Notes under the pieces: model-generated
What the model saw: the letters and a program-made list of their open reading frames with translations, nothing else
Told to the model about the DNA's origin: nothing
The model's database searches: none
In this document: one piece after another, positions 29,096-36,799 of the stretch
Layout of the letters: each line of letters opens with the position of its first letter
How positions within the stretch are numbered: the stretch's first letter is position 1
From: Arcanobacterium sp.
GTDB lineage: Bacteria; Actinomycetota; Actinomycetes; Actinomycetales; Actinomycetaceae
Length of the DNA stretch: 64,000 nucleotides
Assembly (NCBI GenBank): GCA_022783665.1
Contig: JALFZJ010000056.1
Coordinates: 1 to 64,000, forward strand
Reading direction: 5' to 3'
Made by a program: the position numbers and the translations under genes

Positions 29096-30532
29096 TTACT
29101 TCTCAGCCTTCACCGCACGTAAAACTGTGAACTTCGCATTTCGTGCGAGTTCTTCGCTGCGCGCAAAGCGCTTATCGATTTCGCGCCGATACCGTAGATG
29201 AGAATTGTGCACCATGTACAGCTCACCTCCGGCTTTGAGGACTGCGAGCGCAGCGTCTAGAAGATCCTGCACGAGCGTTGCATCTACACCGAGCCCCTCA
29301 TGGAATGGCGGGTTAAGGAGCACTACATCTGCAGAATCAAGCGCCAAGCTTCGAGCAGACTCATCCCACAGCACACCGGTATTCGCTGTGTGCGCAAATT
29401 CTGCTAGTGTGAGCTCGCTCGATACTACGGCGTCTGCATCCGTATCGACGGCAATTATCGAGGCGCGAGGAAAAAGATGGGCAAACACTGCCGAGACAAG
29501 ACCGTTACCAGAGCCGAGATCAATCACAGTGAACGCGTCACCTTCGTCTCTGCCCTGTAAATAGCGCAGGTGGGCACCAGCAATCGTTGCCAATAGCTCG
29601 CCTCCATGATCTGGCTTAGCTCCCGAGAAGACTCCGCCGACTCCGTAAAGAGTCAGAGCCTTGCCGCTCGCCGCGTGAACGAATCCGCGAGCGACGTCTC
29701 TGGCGCGCTGGCGCATATCATGATCCGAATCATGGCGAAGCATACGCATAATCTCTGGCTGGTAACGCGTAAAAAGTGATGCGAGATCTACGTGCTGTTG
29801 TGGTACTGCGTAGGCGATTCCTTCACGTGGATTACTACCTATGAGGCAGCGGAATTTCCCTTTGCCCAGCGAGGCATGCACTTCACCAAAGCTCTCTGCT
29901 AAAACGTCATTTTGGTTGCGGTTCATGAATCTGGTGTTTCCACCGGCCACAAATATGGGGATAAAACGCCGTGAGGCATCAGCGCCCGCAGTAGCACTAG
30001 CAAAGACGCCGGCGGACGCGCTAGCAGCAGCGCTAGCAGTAGCGTACAGCCTGAGTTCCTCATGCGACTTGGGTAGATGAGTGAGAATCAGAAGCGGCTG
30101 GGAAGTGGTGCCAGTGGGAGCTGCGCTAGTAACACTTGTGAGCGCTTCGGAGATAAAATCATGGAGCCTCAGGGGCAGGCCGTTACCCGCAACGAATACT
30201 CGTTCCCACACGGAAAGGCTGCGAGCGGCGTCTGCACTCAACTCCGCCTGCGCAAGATTTCGTGAGCCTACAAGCACATACACATTGGTGTTCTCTTCTG
30301 CATGGTGGAGCGCGTGGGCGAGGAGGTCACCTTGGGGATCCGAGAGAATAAGGTAGGTGATCGGCTCATCTGAACGTATTTCGGAATCGCTCAAGTGCAC
30401 ATCAGGGGATCCGATTGAGCCTACCGATGCTCCGATTTCAGAGTAAACGGCAGCAAGCTCCGCAGCGGCGACGTCTATTATGAGCTGGTCGAGTGTGTGC
30501 ACGGCGATCCCTTCGATTGGCGACTCTTCCAT
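29096..30532 (-). CDS. RsmC/RlmG-type rRNA guanine-N2 methyltransferase
   Basis: RsmC and RlmG methylate N2 of guanine in 16S or 23S rRNA using duplicated methyltransferase domains, the first inactive. The C-terminal half has the SAM motif FTVIDLGSGNGLVSAVFA and the catalytic VVLLNPPFHEG; GGVFSGAKPDHGGELL lies just before. The N-terminal half (about 250 residues) lacks such motifs and fits the degenerate domain. At 478 residues it is longer than E. coli RsmC (about 340), partly through an Ala/Ser-rich stretch (ATASAAASASAGVFASATAG). Which nucleotide is modified cannot be told. Confidence 0.85.
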   Translation of the reverse strand: MEESPIEGIAVHTLDQLIIDVAAAELAAVYSEIGASVGSIGSPDVHLSDSEIRSDEPITYLILSDPQGDLLAHALHHAEENTNVYVLVGSRNLAQAELSADAARSLSVWERVFVAGNGLPLRLHDFISEALTSVTSAAPTGTTSQPLLILTHLPKSHEELRLYATASAAASASAGVFASATAGADASRRFIPIFVAGGNTRFMNRNQNDVLAESFGEVHASLGKGKFRCLIGSNPREGIAYAVPQQHVDLASLFTRYQPEIMRMLRHDSDHDMRQRARDVARGFVHAASGKALTLYGVGGVFSGAKPDHGGELLATIAGAHLRYLQGRDEGDAFTVIDLGSGNGLVSAVFAHLFPRASIIAVDTDADAVVSSELTLAEFAHTANTGVLWDESARSLALDSADVVLLNPPFHEGLGVDATLVQDLLDAALAVLKAGGELYMVHNSHLRYRREIDKRFARSEELARNAKFTVLRAVKAEK

Positions 30533-30610
30533 TCTACCGTCGATCAGTGCGGAGATTCGCTCAATGATTCGGATTTTACTCTCGTGCGTGCTACCATAAA
30601 GAAGTTCTAC

Positions 30611-30683
30611 GGGGCATTGGCGCAGTTGGTAGCGCGTTTCGTTCGCAATGAAAAGGTCAGGGGTTCGAATCCCCTATGCTCCA
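30611..30683 (+). tRNA. tRNA-Ala(CGC); prophage integration site
   Basis: The acceptor GGGGCAT pairs with ATGCTCC including the G3-U70 wobble diagnostic of tRNA-Ala. The anticodon loop TTCGCAA gives CGC, the T-arm is GGGGTTCGAATCCCC, the discriminator is A and CCA is encoded at 30684-30686. A tyrosine integrase begins 160 bases downstream, so the 3' part of this tRNA is the likely attachment core, kept intact by the integrated phage. Confidence 0.95.
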
Positions 30684-30844
30684 CCAGGGTGTTGTGGTTT
30701 TTGGTGTTGTGTCGGTGTTTTGGTTGAGTTTTCAACGGAAAACCCCCATCTGGCTTTAACGGATTGTCCCGGATTTTCACCCGTTTTAGTATCTGCTTGA
30801 TATACTCTTGATACACACCCCTCAACCACGAAACACCACCTATT

Positions 30845-31966
30845 ATGACCCGCAGACTCTTTGGCACAATCATCAAACGCGGCACACGCTACCTCGGCAA
30901 ATACCGAGTCGATGGACGCTACTATTACACCCCTACCGTGGCAACCAAACGTGAAGCAGACCATCTCTTGACACAAATCCATGCCGATATTCTCCGCGAC
31001 ACATGGCAGCCTCCACGCCATGCCACCACCTCAACAGACCTCACCCTCACCCAATGGCTTCCCCTCTGGATCGACCGCCTCACCACAGGCGGCTACTCAC
31101 CCAACACGACACGCACATACAGTTCCCGCTGGAAAGCACACATCATCCCCTACTTCGGTGCAGATACCCGTCTTGACCAGATCACCACCGACGCGATCAC
31201 CCAGTTCAACCAGACCCTGCGCGGCTCATGCCCTGACACAACTAGACGTTCCATACTCCGTGACCTCTCCGCCGCACTCACAGACGCCGTGAAAGCAGGC
31301 GCCCTGGCCACTAAACCAGACATGCCCCACGATGCCCTCACGATCCGCCACACCAGCCAGGCACGCCCCGAACACATCACCTACACATACGATCAGATCC
31401 ATGCCCTCGCGGACGCGTGCGAACCCAGGCTCGCGGCTGCGATTATCCTTGGCGGGATCGGCGCGTTGCGTTCAGGGGAAATCTCTGCACTCACACGTTC
31501 CGATATCAGCGCCGATGGGGTAACCGTCACTGTAAGCAAAGCGGTGAAACGTGGCATGGGTGGTGAGCTGGTTGTTGGTCCGCCGAAAAGTAGTGCCGGG
31601 TTCCGACGTGTTCATCTTGACGACCGCAGCGCACGCCGGATTGTTATGCATCTTGACCAGTGGGTTGACCCTGAACGTGAGGCTCTCGTCTTCCCGCCAG
31701 TGTCTGGGCGGATCGCGTTCACGTCTGACCGTGTGTTACGCCGCGCCTTACATGAGGCATGTGACCGTGTCGGGGTTGTGCGTGGACGGTTCCATGACTT
31801 GCGCCATTCCGGGCTAACACTCTACGGGCAGGCAGGAGCAACAATCGCTGATCTTATGGCGCGTGCGGGGCATACAAGCCCAGACACGGTCATGATCTAT
31901 CAGCATTCCACAGCGCAGCGTGACGCGGAACTCGTCGGGCGACTCCGCCACACGTCAAACAGTTAG
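30845..31966 (+). CDS. int: Tyrosine recombinase / phage integrase
   Basis: This enzyme integrates and excises the prophage at tRNA-Ala. The 373 residues have an arm-binding N-terminus (GTIIKRGTRYLGKYRVDGRYY), a SAM-like core-binding domain (LTLTQWLPLWIDRLTTGGYS) and the catalytic domain with Arg209 (GALRSGEISAL), His317-x-x-Arg320 (HDLRHSGLTL), a GHTSPDTV box and nucleophile Tyr352 (MIYQHS). The upstream region holds the direct repeat CTTGATA (30796, 30807) and imperfect inverted GTGTTT-TGGTTGAG elements (30715-30728 and 30821-30836), possible arm-type or Xis sites. Its 3' end overlaps the convergent ImmA-like gene by 77 bases. Confidence 0.95.
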   Translation: MTRRLFGTIIKRGTRYLGKYRVDGRYYYTPTVATKREADHLLTQIHADILRDTWQPPRHATTSTDLTLTQWLPLWIDRLTTGGYSPNTTRTYSSRWKAHIIPYFGADTRLDQITTDAITQFNQTLRGSCPDTTRRSILRDLSAALTDAVKAGALATKPDMPHDALTIRHTSQARPEHITYTYDQIHALADACEPRLAAAIILGGIGALRSGEISALTRSDISADGVTVTVSKAVKRGMGGELVVGPPKSSAGFRRVHLDDRSARRIVMHLDQWVDPEREALVFPPVSGRIAFTSDRVLRRALHEACDRVGVVRGRFHDLRHSGLTLYGQAGATIADLMARAGHTSPDTVMIYQHSTAQRDAELVGRLRHTSNS

Positions 31967-32339
31967 AACGCTCTATTTGGTAAGCCCTAATGATTGCTGG
32001 CGTTACGTCCAATTCGCGTGCAATGTTCACGACGTTTCCCTCGAACAGTAGTTCTGCTGTCATATACGCTGCGGCGGGAACTATCTCAAGCGCTGCTTTT
32101 CTCTGGACATATTCTTCAGTGCGCTTGTCTTGATGCCCGTCATGTCCGCGACGCACGTGTATTAGTTCGTGAGCAAGAGCTGACACCCGTTGTGCGGTTG
32201 CCATTCCAGAACGTATATAAACCTCGCCGCGCTGTTTAGAGTATGCTCCGCGCCAACCGTGCGGAAGGTTGTCAACAAGTTGTGGTGTGACGCCGTGGGC
32301 GCGAAGTTGTGAAAGGAGTTGTATTTCGCGGTCGTCCAC
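31890..32339 (-). CDS. ImmA/IrrE-type metallopeptidase
   Basis: This 149-residue protein has the zinc motif HELIHVRRGH typical of ImmA/IrrE (COG2856) peptidases, which cleave the neighbouring phage or ICE repressor after DNA damage. A further acidic residue downstream (TEEYVQRKAALEI) fits the third zinc ligand region. The start is a GTG that immediately follows the repressor stop (TAAGTG), so the two are co-translated as in the ImmR-ImmA pair of ICEBs1. The C-terminus is encoded opposite the end of the integrase gene. Confidence 0.88.
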   Translation of the reverse strand: MDDREIQLLSQLRAHGVTPQLVDNLPHGWRGAYSKQRGEVYIRSGMATAQRVSALAHELIHVRRGHDGHQDKRTEEYVQRKAALEIVPAAAYMTAELLFEGNVVNIARELDVTPAIIRAYQIERSNCLTCGGVARRVPRHAALWNADRS

Positions 32340-32684
32340 TTACGGTTCCTGTGTCATCATTTCAATTTCTTCATCGGCGTCTTGCTCGTTTTCGCCAGCC
32401 GCTGCGAGTTCACACTCATTTGCCGGGTCGTATGTTGCGGAGGCGTAGCCTTCTTCTGAACCCTGTTCGGCGGTGGAGATTATTTCGGAGCCTTGACACC
32501 CGAGAGCTTCTGCGAGTTTCATGGTCTGCATGAGTGAGATTGTGCGCTCGTAGGTGAAAATTCTAGAGATCTGCGCTTGGGAGATACCGGAAATCAGCGC
32601 GAGCTGATTTCCGGAGATGCCTTTGTTGTCGGCGATTTGTTTTAGTTCGTCGGCGATGCGGTGCTCAAATCTATGGTTGTCCAC
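32340..32684 (-). CDS. XRE-family phage repressor (CI/ImmR-like), probably leaderless
   Basis: The XRE helix-turn-helix is clear: ADELKQIADNKGISGNQLALISGISQAQISRIFTYERTISL, followed by an acidic tail ending EIEMMTQEP. The GTG at 32684 is preferred because a TTGCTT-17-TATAAC promoter ends six bases before it, so transcription would begin on the start codon; codons further upstream coincide with this promoter and an operator. It gives about 115 residues with no C-terminal LexA-like peptidase domain, consistent with inactivation by the downstream ImmA-type protease. It faces a Cro-like gene. Confidence 0.85.
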   Translation of the reverse strand: MDNHRFEHRIADELKQIADNKGISGNQLALISGISQAQISRIFTYERTISLMQTMKLAEALGCQGSEIISTAEQGSEEGYASATYDPANECELAAAGENEQDADEEIEMMTQEP

Positions 32685-32690
32685 AAGTTT

Positions 32691-32719
32691 GTTATACCAA
32701 ACGGAAACACCTAAAGCAA
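32691..32719 (-). promoter_or_regulatory. Leftward repressor promoter
   Basis: TTGCTT (32719-32714) and TATAAC (32696-32691) are 17 bases apart. The -10 box is followed by six bases and then the GTG of the repressor gene, predicting a leaderless mRNA. The box overlaps the half-operator at 32693-32708, which would allow autoregulation. Confidence 0.7.
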
Positions 32720-32784
32720 TACCTTGCATAGGCTATGCCATCTGGTATAGGATGGTGCGCATGAGAGATATACCAGCTGGCATA
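32693..32784. promoter_or_regulatory. Operator cluster of the lysogeny switch
   Basis: Two 16-bp quasi-palindromes share one consensus: TATGCCATCTGGTATA (32734-32749) and, in inverted orientation, TATACCAGCTGGCATA (32769-32784). They match at 15 of 16 positions after inversion and their centres are 35 bp apart. A third site, TATACCAAACGGAAAC (32693-32708), keeps one exact TATACCA half. The first overlaps the rightward -10 box, the second lies inside the first codons of the Cro-like gene, and the third overlaps the leftward -10. Confidence 0.75.
32724..32751 (+). promoter_or_regulatory. Rightward early promoter
   Basis: TTGCAT (32724-32729) and TATAGG (32746-32751) are separated by 16 bases. 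Transcription would start near 32758, leaving almost no leader before the ATG at 32761. The -10 box lies inside the operator at 32734-32749. Confidence 0.55.
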
Positions 32785-33033
32785 AGCAGTGAGATTCGTG
32801 CCGAGATGGGCAGGCAAAACATGTCCTTTCGCGAGCTAGCAGACCGCTCAGGGCTTTCTTACACGACCGTCTGGCGCAAGATCAAAACCGAGCAGCGCGA
32901 CTTTCTCTACACCGATCTAAAAGACATCTCTAAAGCACTAGGGTTGAAAATCTCAGATTTAGTGGCGCGCGCGGAACAGTCTGAGGAGTCGGGGCAGAAA
33001 GCCGCCCGGCATGACGGGGGTGAGTCGGCATGA
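32761..33033 (+). CDS. XRE-family Cro-like regulator
   Basis: This 90-residue protein is first in the rightward early transcript and divergent from the repressor. Its helix-turn-helix is SFRELADRSGLSYTTVWRKIKTEQRDF, followed by a second helical segment (LKDISKALGLKISDLVARAEQ) and a polar tail. Size and position fit a Cro-type switch protein, or a second repressor. An in-frame ATG lies three codons upstream at 32752, but the predicted transcript starts after it. Operator 2 lies within codons 3-8. Its stop overlaps the next start by four bases (ATGA). Confidence 0.82.
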   Translation: MRDIPAGISSEIRAEMGRQNMSFRELADRSGLSYTTVWRKIKTEQRDFLYTDLKDISKALGLKISDLVARAEQSEESGQKAARHDGGESA

Positions 33034-33533
33034 GTGAGTACATTATCCCAGTCGGTACCGTGCAAGAATCGAGCGTGGTCATAGATTCGATCACGCAAAC
33101 CACGCTCAAACTATCACCCGAGGTAGCTGTAAAAATCCTCACGCGCCCGCAGCGTGAACCAGACCTACCAGCCGACCATATCAGCGACATCAGGAATCAT
33201 AGTGTCAATCCGAAGCATGACGCTAATCAAAATCTCCTCAGGACTGATCGGAACAAGCTGAAACCCTATCGGTTCCCAACCATCCATAGACTCTTTCAGT
33301 TGAGGAATCGAATTCAAAAAATCAACAGTCAGCACACTCACCGAATCAGGCTCTCCAGGAACGACTTTGCCCGCTTCTTGGCGAAACGTCACAAGGCGAT
33401 AATCCGTGTTTGCCATCATTCTTCCTTTCCAGTAGTAGGGGAACCTAGCACTTCTCATGCTACTGGAAAGGACGCAACGTCTAAGACGGCGGCAAGCCTG
33501 CATGAGGTAACGATCATTAGCGGGTCAACATGA
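33030..33533 (+). CDS. Hypothetical early protein of uncertain extent
   Basis: The frame starts with an ATGA overlap on the Cro-like stop and ends with another ATGA overlap on the next regulator, which favours translation as part of the operon. The first 45 or so residues look like a normal protein (SEYIIPVGTVQESSVVIDS). From about 33165 on it lies opposite a leftward gene and the translation looks antisense-like (basic, His/Arg/Asn-rich). Either the rightward protein is real over 167 residues with an odd C-terminus, or only its beginning reflects an ancestral gene. Function unknown. Confidence 0.4.
   Translation: MSEYIIPVGTVQESSVVIDSITQTTLKLSPEVAVKILTRPQREPDLPADHISDIRNHSVNPKHDANQNLLRTDRNKLKPYRFPTIHRLFQLRNRIQKINSQHTHRIRLSRNDFARFLAKRHKAIIRVCHHSSFPVVGEPSTSHATGKDATSKTAASLHEVTIISGST
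33165..33419 (-). CDS. Small unknown protein with sequestered ribosome binding site
   Basis: From the ATG at 33419 (a second ATG follows at once) this gives 84 residues of ordinary composition with alternating beta-like stretches (DYRLVTFRQEAGK, SVSVLTVDFLNSI, IGFQLVPISPEEILISVMLR). GGAAAGGAAG lies directly upstream as a strong Shine-Dalgarno, but it forms the 3' strand of a perfect 13-bp hairpin. It runs against the early operon, opposite the doubtful rightward frame at 33030-33533. I do not recognise the family. A role in lysogeny or superinfection control is only a guess from position. Confidence 0.6.
   Translation of the reverse strand: MMANTDYRLVTFRQEAGKVVPGEPDSVSVLTVDFLNSIPQLKESMDGWEPIGFQLVPISPEEILISVMLRIDTMIPDVADMVGW
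33423..33472 (-). promoter_or_regulatory. Hairpin covering the Shine-Dalgarno of the 33419 gene
   Basis: TCCTTTCCAGTAG (33423-33435) and CTACTGGAAAGGA (33460-33472) pair perfectly over 13 bp with a 24-base loop. In the leftward RNA the strand nearest the ATG at 33419 contains the Shine-Dalgarno, so the fold would block initiation. Confidence 0.65.
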
Positions 33534-33841
33534 CCGGCCAACATGCACCTACCCGTGTCACGGTGCGCTCAATCCCGCCTCACTGTGACTTGCGCACGCT
33601 ACGGGTGCGTATCGGTTTAACGCAGGCAGACCTCGCCCGCGCCACGGGCACAACCGAGGCACACATTTCACAGATAGAGACCGGGGCTAAAGGGGTCTCT
33701 GAGCCGCTGCTGCGGTCTTTAGAAACTGCGCTTGGTGTACCCTCTGGCGCCCTCGCAACAGCATACCGGCCACGACAACACAAGAAACTGACGCACACAG
33801 GACTGAGCCACCCACAAACGCCCCCGTGTGTGGGGCGGTAA
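33530..33841 (+). CDS. XRE-family regulator
   Basis: This 103-residue protein has a standard XRE helix-turn-helix: LRTLRVRIGLTQADLARATGTTEAHISQIETGAKGVSEPLLRSLETALGV, flanked by a short basic N-terminus and a polar tail. It starts by a four-base overlap on the previous frame, within the early operon. It is the third XRE protein of the prophage and could tune early transcription or antagonise the repressor. Confidence 0.8.
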   Translation: MTGQHAPTRVTVRSIPPHCDLRTLRVRIGLTQADLARATGTTEAHISQIETGAKGVSEPLLRSLETALGVPSGALATAYRPRQHKKLTHTGLSHPQTPPCVGR

Positions 33842-33861
33842 GTAAAAAAGGACACCCGATC

Positions 33862-34056
33862 ATGCCTCAACTTCTGTTCAGCGTGAAAGACGCCGCACAC
33901 ATTCTCGGTGTCTCCACGAACACGATCTACACACTCCTTGAAACGAAACAACTCCCGGGAAAGAAAATCGGCGGGTCGTGGCGTATCCACTACCGCGATC
34001 TCGGGCTAACCAGAGACGACATACACACCCTGAAAGGATCTGAGCACCGTGCATAA
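33862..34056 (+). CDS. Excisionase-type DNA-binding protein (HTH_17)
   Basis: From the ATG at 33862 (AAAAAGGA upstream) this 64-residue protein matches the MerR-like excisionase fold: LFSVKDAAHILGVSTNTIYTLLETKQLPGKKIGGSWRIHYRDL. Such proteins bend DNA near att sites or act as small activators. Given the integrase in the same prophage it could be Xis, though it is not adjacent to int. Its end overlaps the next start by eight bases. Confidence 0.78.
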   Translation: MPQLLFSVKDAAHILGVSTNTIYTLLETKQLPGKKIGGSWRIHYRDLGLTRDDIHTLKGSEHRA

Positions 34057-34396
34057 ACCCTCACCGCCACACCTGACACGACACCACCACCAGCCTCTCC
34101 CGTCACACCATAAAAAGCGTCGTGTGAGGCGCCGCTCCAAACATGCAGATAGCGAGTGGCGGATCCCTGACCAGCCTCTCGGGGGACGCGAGTTCGCCCA
34201 CATTATCAACGCGTCTGTGTGGATCGGCGGGTTCCTGGTCTTGTGTGACACCACGGTAGACCAGCCTGCCCGCTGGTGGCTCCTCGCCGCCGCCCTCGGG
34301 TTTATCGGGATCGGCGCAGGTGGCGCCATCCTCATCGAAGCCATCACCAGCCTCATCAGCGACTATCAGAAAAAGAACCACACCAATGACCGCTAA
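34049..34396 (+). CDS. Small membrane protein of unknown function
   Basis: This 115-residue protein starts at a GTG inside the end of the HTH gene. It has a very basic, His/Arg-rich N-terminus (HHHQPLPSHHKKRRVRRRSK), then two hydrophobic spans (INASVWIGGFLVLCD and WWLLAAALGFIGIGAGGAILIEAITSL) and a short polar tail. No family is recognised. Its place in the early operon suggests an accessory role at the host membrane, such as exclusion. Confidence 0.6.
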   Translation: MHKPSPPHLTRHHHQPLPSHHKKRRVRRRSKHADSEWRIPDQPLGGREFAHIINASVWIGGFLVLCDTTVDQPARWWLLAAALGFIGIGAGGAILIEAITSLISDYQKKNHTNDR

Positions 34397-35186
34397 CAAA
34401 CGCGCCGCTATCCATGCGACTAATGATTTCTTCCCCACCACACAGACCACTATCCCGGTCTATCGTAAAGACACCCTACCGCCACTGTCTCGTCTCAGAC
34501 TCGACGTCAACACCACCTATGACCCTGACTGGCGGTGGACAAAAGACGAAGCCTACCATAACAAGCTGATTCAAGAACTGAACCGTCAACTCTCCCGCCA
34601 CCATGTGATTTGTGCTGGTGTCGCCCGGATGCATGACATCGCCCTCGTGAAAGAGGGGCATATCCAGACTGTGTGGGATCTGATCGTGTGTGATGAGGAC
34701 ACCATCTTGCCCCGTCCCGCCTCTGATCTGGTCTCACACTGCTATCTCGCCCCTATCGCGTCGTGTATCGACAACGCCTACCACCCCCACACGCGGGCGG
34801 CTGTTCCTCCTCTTGAGGATTCCCTCAATGTTGACGAGGGCGAATACAAGATGCTGATCAGCCGCCCAGTCACGAAAACACTCGAGCAGAACTGGCAAGA
34901 CGCGCTCAACCAGAAAGCCGCCCAGATCCGTGAAGCAGTAGACACCAACCCTCTGTGGGTCGGGTTCGCCCGACCCACCCTCAACACGATTTTCACACCC
35001 ATCCGTGCCAACCTCAAATTCTATGCCTACACCCGCTACCCGATCCCGCCCTGGTATTCACACGCCGACACGCTCGACGCTCTCGGACTCACCACACACA
35101 GCTACAAGAAAGCTGAGGAAAAGTTTGTGCAACCTCCTGTAAAAGCTGAGGTTGGCGATGCTCGGGTGGAGGTGCTGGCACGATGA
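34386..35186 (+). CDS. Hypothetical early phage protein
   Basis: This 266-residue soluble protein starts at an ATG overlapping the end of the membrane gene and ends in a four-base overlap with the next gene, so it is embedded in the early operon. Segments such as WTKDEAYHNKLIQELNRQLSRHH and the aromatic C-terminal part (FYAYTRYPIPPWYSHADTLDALGL) look globular. No motif was recognised and no function can be given. Confidence 0.6.
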   Translation: MTANKRAAIHATNDFFPTTQTTIPVYRKDTLPPLSRLRLDVNTTYDPDWRWTKDEAYHNKLIQELNRQLSRHHVICAGVARMHDIALVKEGHIQTVWDLIVCDEDTILPRPASDLVSHCYLAPIASCIDNAYHPHTRAAVPPLEDSLNVDEGEYKMLISRPVTKTLEQNWQDALNQKAAQIREAVDTNPLWVGFARPTLNTIFTPIRANLKFYAYTRYPIPPWYSHADTLDALGLTTHSYKKAEEKFVQPPVKAEVGDARVEVLAR

Positions 35187-35608
35187 CACCACTTGTTCAG
35201 ATTCAAAAAATGTTGGCTGGGTTCAAGCTGGTGCGTGAAGGGCTTGACGAGATGGAATCGAGCCTGTTGGAGTGGGGAGAGACCGTTGGTGAACAGGACT
35301 ATGCCACCAGTATGCCTGCCGAGCCAGTAGCACCGGCGCTCGTCACACCAACCGCAGCCGAGCCAGCACCCGCACCCGCGCCAGAACCCACACCTACCGT
35401 GGTGAAGGAGCCGTTGACGTTCGAGCAGGCACGCAAGACTGCCTCCTCCTACGCCAAAATGGGCTACACCAAACAGTTGAAAGCCACACTCGACCATTTC
35501 CAGGTGGCAAAACTCTCTGACCTGCGTACCTCGAGTGACCCGCTCGTGTGGGAAAAATTCGTGACCCTGTTTATGGACCTGATCGGGGACGGTGAGGCTA
35601 ATGCCTGA
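35183..35608 (+). CDS. Hypothetical early phage protein with Pro/Ala linker
   Basis: The 141 residues have three parts: an N-terminal helical segment (LVQIQKMLAGFKLVREGLDEMESSLLEWG), a low-complexity linker rich in Ala, Pro and Glu (residues about 45-75) and a C-terminal helical domain (LTFEQARKTASSYAKMGYTKQLKATLDHF). Comparable small proteins precede the DUF2800 gene in related replication modules. Function is unknown. It overlaps its neighbours at both ends (ATGA at the start, eight bases at the end). Confidence 0.6.
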   Translation: MTPLVQIQKMLAGFKLVREGLDEMESSLLEWGETVGEQDYATSMPAEPVAPALVTPTAAEPAPAPAPEPTPTVVKEPLTFEQARKTASSYAKMGYTKQLKATLDHFQVAKLSDLRTSSDPLVWEKFVTLFMDLIGDGEANA

Positions 35609-36758
35609 CCGGCACGCACTGCTCGGAGCCTCAAGCGCCCACAGGTGGATCAACTGTCCGCCCTCCGCGCGGCTCGAACAAGACGAACCAGATACTGCTG
35701 GTGCGGCAGCAGCAGAAGGCACCGCTGCACACGCCCTGGCGGAGTGGCGTCTCGCCTCCCTTTACACGCCAGACAATACTGGTGCGCGTCCGGATAGTCC
35801 TCTCGAAGACGCGAGTATGCGTGAACACATCGACCAGTATGTCGAGTTTGTTGCGGCAGCCTATGAGCGGGCGTCTACGGAGGCTGGCGAGAAAGCCGTT
35901 ATTGCTATCGAGCAGGAAGTAGATTTCGGGGAGTGGGTGCCGCAAGGCTTCGGCACTTGCGACTGTGTGATCATTACTGACGGTCTGCTGCATGTGATCG
36001 ACCTGAAATATGGTGCGGGCGTGCAGGTGGAAGCCGAAGAGAATCCACAGTTAAAGCTCTATGCTTTGGGTGCGTTCTATCTGCTTGGTATGCTGTTCGA
36101 GATTGAGACGGTACGGCTCAGTATTTTCCAGCCTCGCCGTGAGCATATCTCTACGTGGGAGTTGCCGCTTGTTGATCTGCTCGGCTGGGCGAACGAGACT
36201 CTCCGCCCCGCAGCTTTGGCTGCATGGAATGGGGAGGGCACCCAGACCCCAGGCTCGTGGTGTCAGTTTTGTAAAATTAACGCCACCTGTCGTGCGAGGG
36301 CTGAACAGAATTTGGAGCTGGCACGGCTCGAATTCCAAGACCCGTATCGGCTCGAGCCGTCTGAGGTTGCTGCTGTGCTGAAGCAGGCTGGTGAGCTTAA
36401 AAAATGGGTGACAGACATTGAAACATGGGCGTTGAATGAAGCTCTCGGTGGCGTGGCTTTTCCGGGGTTGAAGTTGGTGGAGGGGCGTTCGGTGCGCCGC
36501 TACGCGGACGAAAAAGCTGTTGAAGCCCTGCTCCGTAAAAAGCATTACAAAGTGGCTGACATTAGGCAGCCTGCCAGGCTGCTCACGATCACAGCAATGG
36601 AGAAACTGCTCGGCAAAACCGAGTTTAAAAAACTATTGGGTGATCTGGTGATCAAGCCTGCCGGGAAGCCCGTGCTTGTTCCTATCACTGATAGAAGGCC
36701 AGCGATCCAGGTTGAGAGTGCTGAAGAAGAATTCACTGTAATAACCGACACCAAGTAA
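35601..36758 (+). CDS. DUF2800 protein, RecB/Cas4-like nuclease fold
   Basis: From the ATG at 35601 (GGTGAGG upstream) the 385 residues match DUF2800 phage proteins of the PD-(D/E)XK superfamily. LLGASSAHRWINCPPSARLE is the typical N-terminus. The catalytic part is GFGTCDCVIITDGLLHVIDLKYG (Asp ... Asp-x-Lys) followed by NPQLKLYALGAF. A Cys cluster (SWCQFCKINATC) recalls the Cas4/AddB iron-sulfur region. It is probably a nuclease in phage DNA replication or recombination and is followed by the DUF2815 gene. Confidence 0.88.
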   Translation: MPDRHALLGASSAHRWINCPPSARLEQDEPDTAGAAAAEGTAAHALAEWRLASLYTPDNTGARPDSPLEDASMREHIDQYVEFVAAAYERASTEAGEKAVIAIEQEVDFGEWVPQGFGTCDCVIITDGLLHVIDLKYGAGVQVEAEENPQLKLYALGAFYLLGMLFEIETVRLSIFQPRREHISTWELPLVDLLGWANETLRPAALAAWNGEGTQTPGSWCQFCKINATCRARAEQNLELARLEFQDPYRLEPSEVAAVLKQAGELKKWVTDIETWALNEALGGVAFPGLKLVEGRSVRRYADEKAVEALLRKKHYKVADIRQPARLLTITAMEKLLGKTEFKKLLGDLVIKPAGKPVLVPITDRRPAIQVESAEEEFTVITDTK

Positions 36759-36799
36759 CCCGCCTATAGGCAAGAAAGAAAGAAAGAGAGAAGAAGCTG

